Shown here one piece after another: positions 63,888 to 64,000 of a DNA stretch of 64,000 bases (positions are counted from its first letter, which is position 1; the number at the start of each line of letters is the position of its first letter). A program made the translations under genes and the position numbers. The notes beneath the pieces are model-generated. The model was not told the DNA's origin, did not search any database, and was given only the letters and a program-made list of their open reading frames with translations. The DNA comes from an uncultured Woeseiaceae bacterium (lineage in GTDB: Bacteria; Pseudomonadota; Gammaproteobacteria; Steroidobacterales; Woeseiaceae). The stretch is from positions 36,082-100,081 of the forward strand of contig CAMYJB010000015.1 in the NCBI GenBank assembly GCA_947258565.1, read 5' to 3'.

Positions 63888-64000
63888 GTGAGCACGCAGG
63901 CGACCACCCAGCGCGGTACCGTGACGGCGATCGACGAGAAACCGGAGATTGCGTTGCGGATTCTGGTCATCTCCGGGAGCCGACAACTTGGCGATGACAT
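63888..64000 (+). CDS. Start of a further gene, truncated by window edge
   Basis: An open frame runs from GTG at 63888, with GGAA seven bases upstream, to the edge. It reads VSTQATTQRGTVTAIDEK and then EIALRILVISGSRQLGDD. The LRILVISGSRQL segment looks like the first strand and helix of a receiver-like or Rossmann domain. It might be a regulator of the preceding operon, as such clusters often include a VpsR-like activator; this cannot be decided from 37 residues. The 282 bases between GT2 and this gene hold no clear terminator. Confidence 0.5.
   Translation, partial: MSTQATTQRGTVTAIDEKPEIALRILVISGSRQLGDD

Noticed and set aside
63841..63890. Sigma-54-like promoter TTTGG-N10-GC
   Set aside because: Predicted start of transcription would be about six bases before the GTG, leaving no room for the ribosome site; the match outside GG and GC is weak.

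Overview
The window is a dense, high-GC chromosomal segment of a gammaproteobacterium. The gene order rsmB-fmt-def, lysM-dprA-smg-topA-tsaC-hemF, hemB, aroE, gor and prlC-xthA is the conserved gammaproteobacterial housekeeping arrangement. NtrYX, E. coli-type PntAB, the DUF4390/DUF3379/DUF3619 families and the smg gene agree with this. A marine, Woeseiales-like lineage would fit, but that is inference. No tRNA, rRNA, CRISPR, IS transposase or phage gene was seen.

Layout. 1-5.4 kb: gltB (cut at the left edge inside its 3Fe-4S motif), two lipoproteins and a DUF924 protein. 5.4-10 kb: an inverted-repeat element, a MATE exporter, a thiolase and an AGCS amino-acid/Na+ symporter with an extra soluble insert. 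10-15.3 kb: intergenic hairpin repeats, hemH, a VOC protein, a short fructosamine-kinase-like gene, a 5'-3' exonuclease and an HNH endonuclease. 15.4-20.2 kb: pntAB and a four-gene sigma/DUF3619/small exported protein/DUF3106 operon. 20.4-26.2 kb: priA, argS, a SPOR protein and a CapA-like lipoprotein. 26.2-33.2 kb, minus strand: def, fmt (frameshifted here), rsmB, DUF4390, ntrY, ntrX. 33.4-40.9 kb: lysM, dprA (short N-terminus), smg, topA, tsaC, hemF and an AhpD-like protein. 41-47.5 kb: a large secreted subtilase, tag, more hairpin repeats, and an ECF sigma/anti-sigma pair reading into a Cys-repeat HvfA-type RiPP metallophore precursor. 47.6-59.1 kb: hemB, aroE, gor, prlC, xthA, an HD protein, small membrane and exported proteins, a quinone oxidoreductase, an AAC(3)-type acetyltransferase and a LysR regulator. 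59.5-63.6 kb: a tightly overlapping operon of receiver, YaiO-type barrel, HEAT-repeat membrane protein and processive GT2, which looks like a compact exopolysaccharide synthesis/export system. It is preceded by two copies of a 15-bp palindrome. A further gene begins at the right edge.

The most interesting observations are: (1) five copies of an intergenic hairpin element with a conserved core, but stem arms that differ completely in sequence while staying complementary, with compensatory changes also inside the core; (2) the orphan HvfA-like precursor with ten EG[S/K]CG motifs downstream of an ECF sigma/DUF3379 pair and without its modification enzymes; (3) the receiver-YaiO-HEAT-GT2 operon with its twin palindromes; (4) an apparent frameshifting deletion at the start of fmt.
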